A DNA stretch of 5,839 bases, from contig JBALXS010000214.1 in assembly GCA_036960485.1 (NCBI GenBank), positions 1 through 5,839 of the forward strand, written 5' to 3'. The position numbers were made by a program, and so were the translations under genes. The DNA comes from Rs1 sp036960485. Its GTDB lineage: Bacteria; Pseudomonadota; Gammaproteobacteria; Pseudomonadales; Balneatricaceae. Positions 5,746 to 5,839 of this stretch are shown here, one piece after another. The notes below the pieces were generated by a model that was not told where the DNA came from, searched no databases, and worked only from the letters and a program-made list of their open reading frames with translations. The stretch's first letter is position 1, and each line of letters starts with the position of its first letter.

Positions 5746-5839
5746 TAAACGAAGGCGAAAGCACTCTACATCAATCATTAAAAACGCTATAACACCCGTT
5801 CAACCTAGATTCGGCGATTGAGCGCGGAAAAGAAGTGCA
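5746..5839. other. Downstream intergenic end of window with a possible variant of the repeat
   Basis: No gene start or classic terminator follows the flavoenzyme gene within the window. TAACACCC (5790-5797) and ATTGAGCGC (5817-5825) are, on the minus strand, GCGCTCAAT and GGGTGTTA. These are the two flanks of the conserved left end of repeat copy 2, here separated by 19 nt instead of 4. This could be a reverse-oriented variant of the same family. An operon continuing beyond the window is plausible but not shown. Confidence 0.3.

Noticed and set aside
1..5839. CRISPR array, tRNA, rRNA, insertion sequence or phage gene
   Set aside because: No regularly spaced identical repeats, no cloverleaf-type or rRNA-like sequence, and no transposase or integrase reading frame were seen on either strand.

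Overview
The window looks like chromosomal DNA of a marine gammaproteobacterium, most likely an Alteromonadales member (Pseudoalteromonas/Colwellia-like). This is inferred from the AT-rich base composition, the gene content and a dispersed-looking intergenic repeat; no rRNA or species marker is present.

Layout. Positions 1-257 hold no gene I can support, but include the first copy of a ~140-160 bp diverged repeat (91-231). A strong intrinsic terminator (258-282) closes a small leftward gene (296-574) for a stand-alone Lrp/AsnC-type ligand-binding (RAM) domain with no DNA-binding half. A second copy of the repeat (622-780) lies on its upstream side. Next come two leftward genes in a tight operon: glutaryl-CoA dehydrogenase gcdH (1657-2862), whose stop overlaps by 4 bp the start of an alpha/beta hydrolase (824-1660) resembling animal/fungal-type kynurenine formamidase. 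A ~580 bp divergent intergenic region follows. It carries a likely gcdH promoter with a perfect dyad across its spacer and -10, a degenerate 13-bp tandem array, and an 8-bp inverted repeat upstream of the rightward gene. That gene (3442-5745) encodes a two-domain flavoprotein, an FAD monooxygenase fused to an Old Yellow Enzyme-type reductase, of the 2-aminobenzoyl-CoA monooxygenase/reductase (salicylyl-CoA 5-hydroxylase-like) family. The last ~95 bp are non-coding as far as can be seen.

How the genes fit together (inference). The contents match aerobic tryptophan/anthranilate breakdown through CoA thioesters. The formamidase would make kynurenine from N-formylkynurenine. Kynureninase (not in the window) would give anthranilate, and a CoA ligase (not in the window) 2-aminobenzoyl-CoA. 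The fusion flavoenzyme would hydroxylate and reduce the ring, later beta-oxidation-like steps would open it, and GcdH could take a resulting glutaryl-CoA to crotonyl-CoA. GcdH could equally serve lysine breakdown. The members are divergently transcribed from one complex control region, which suggests co-regulation.
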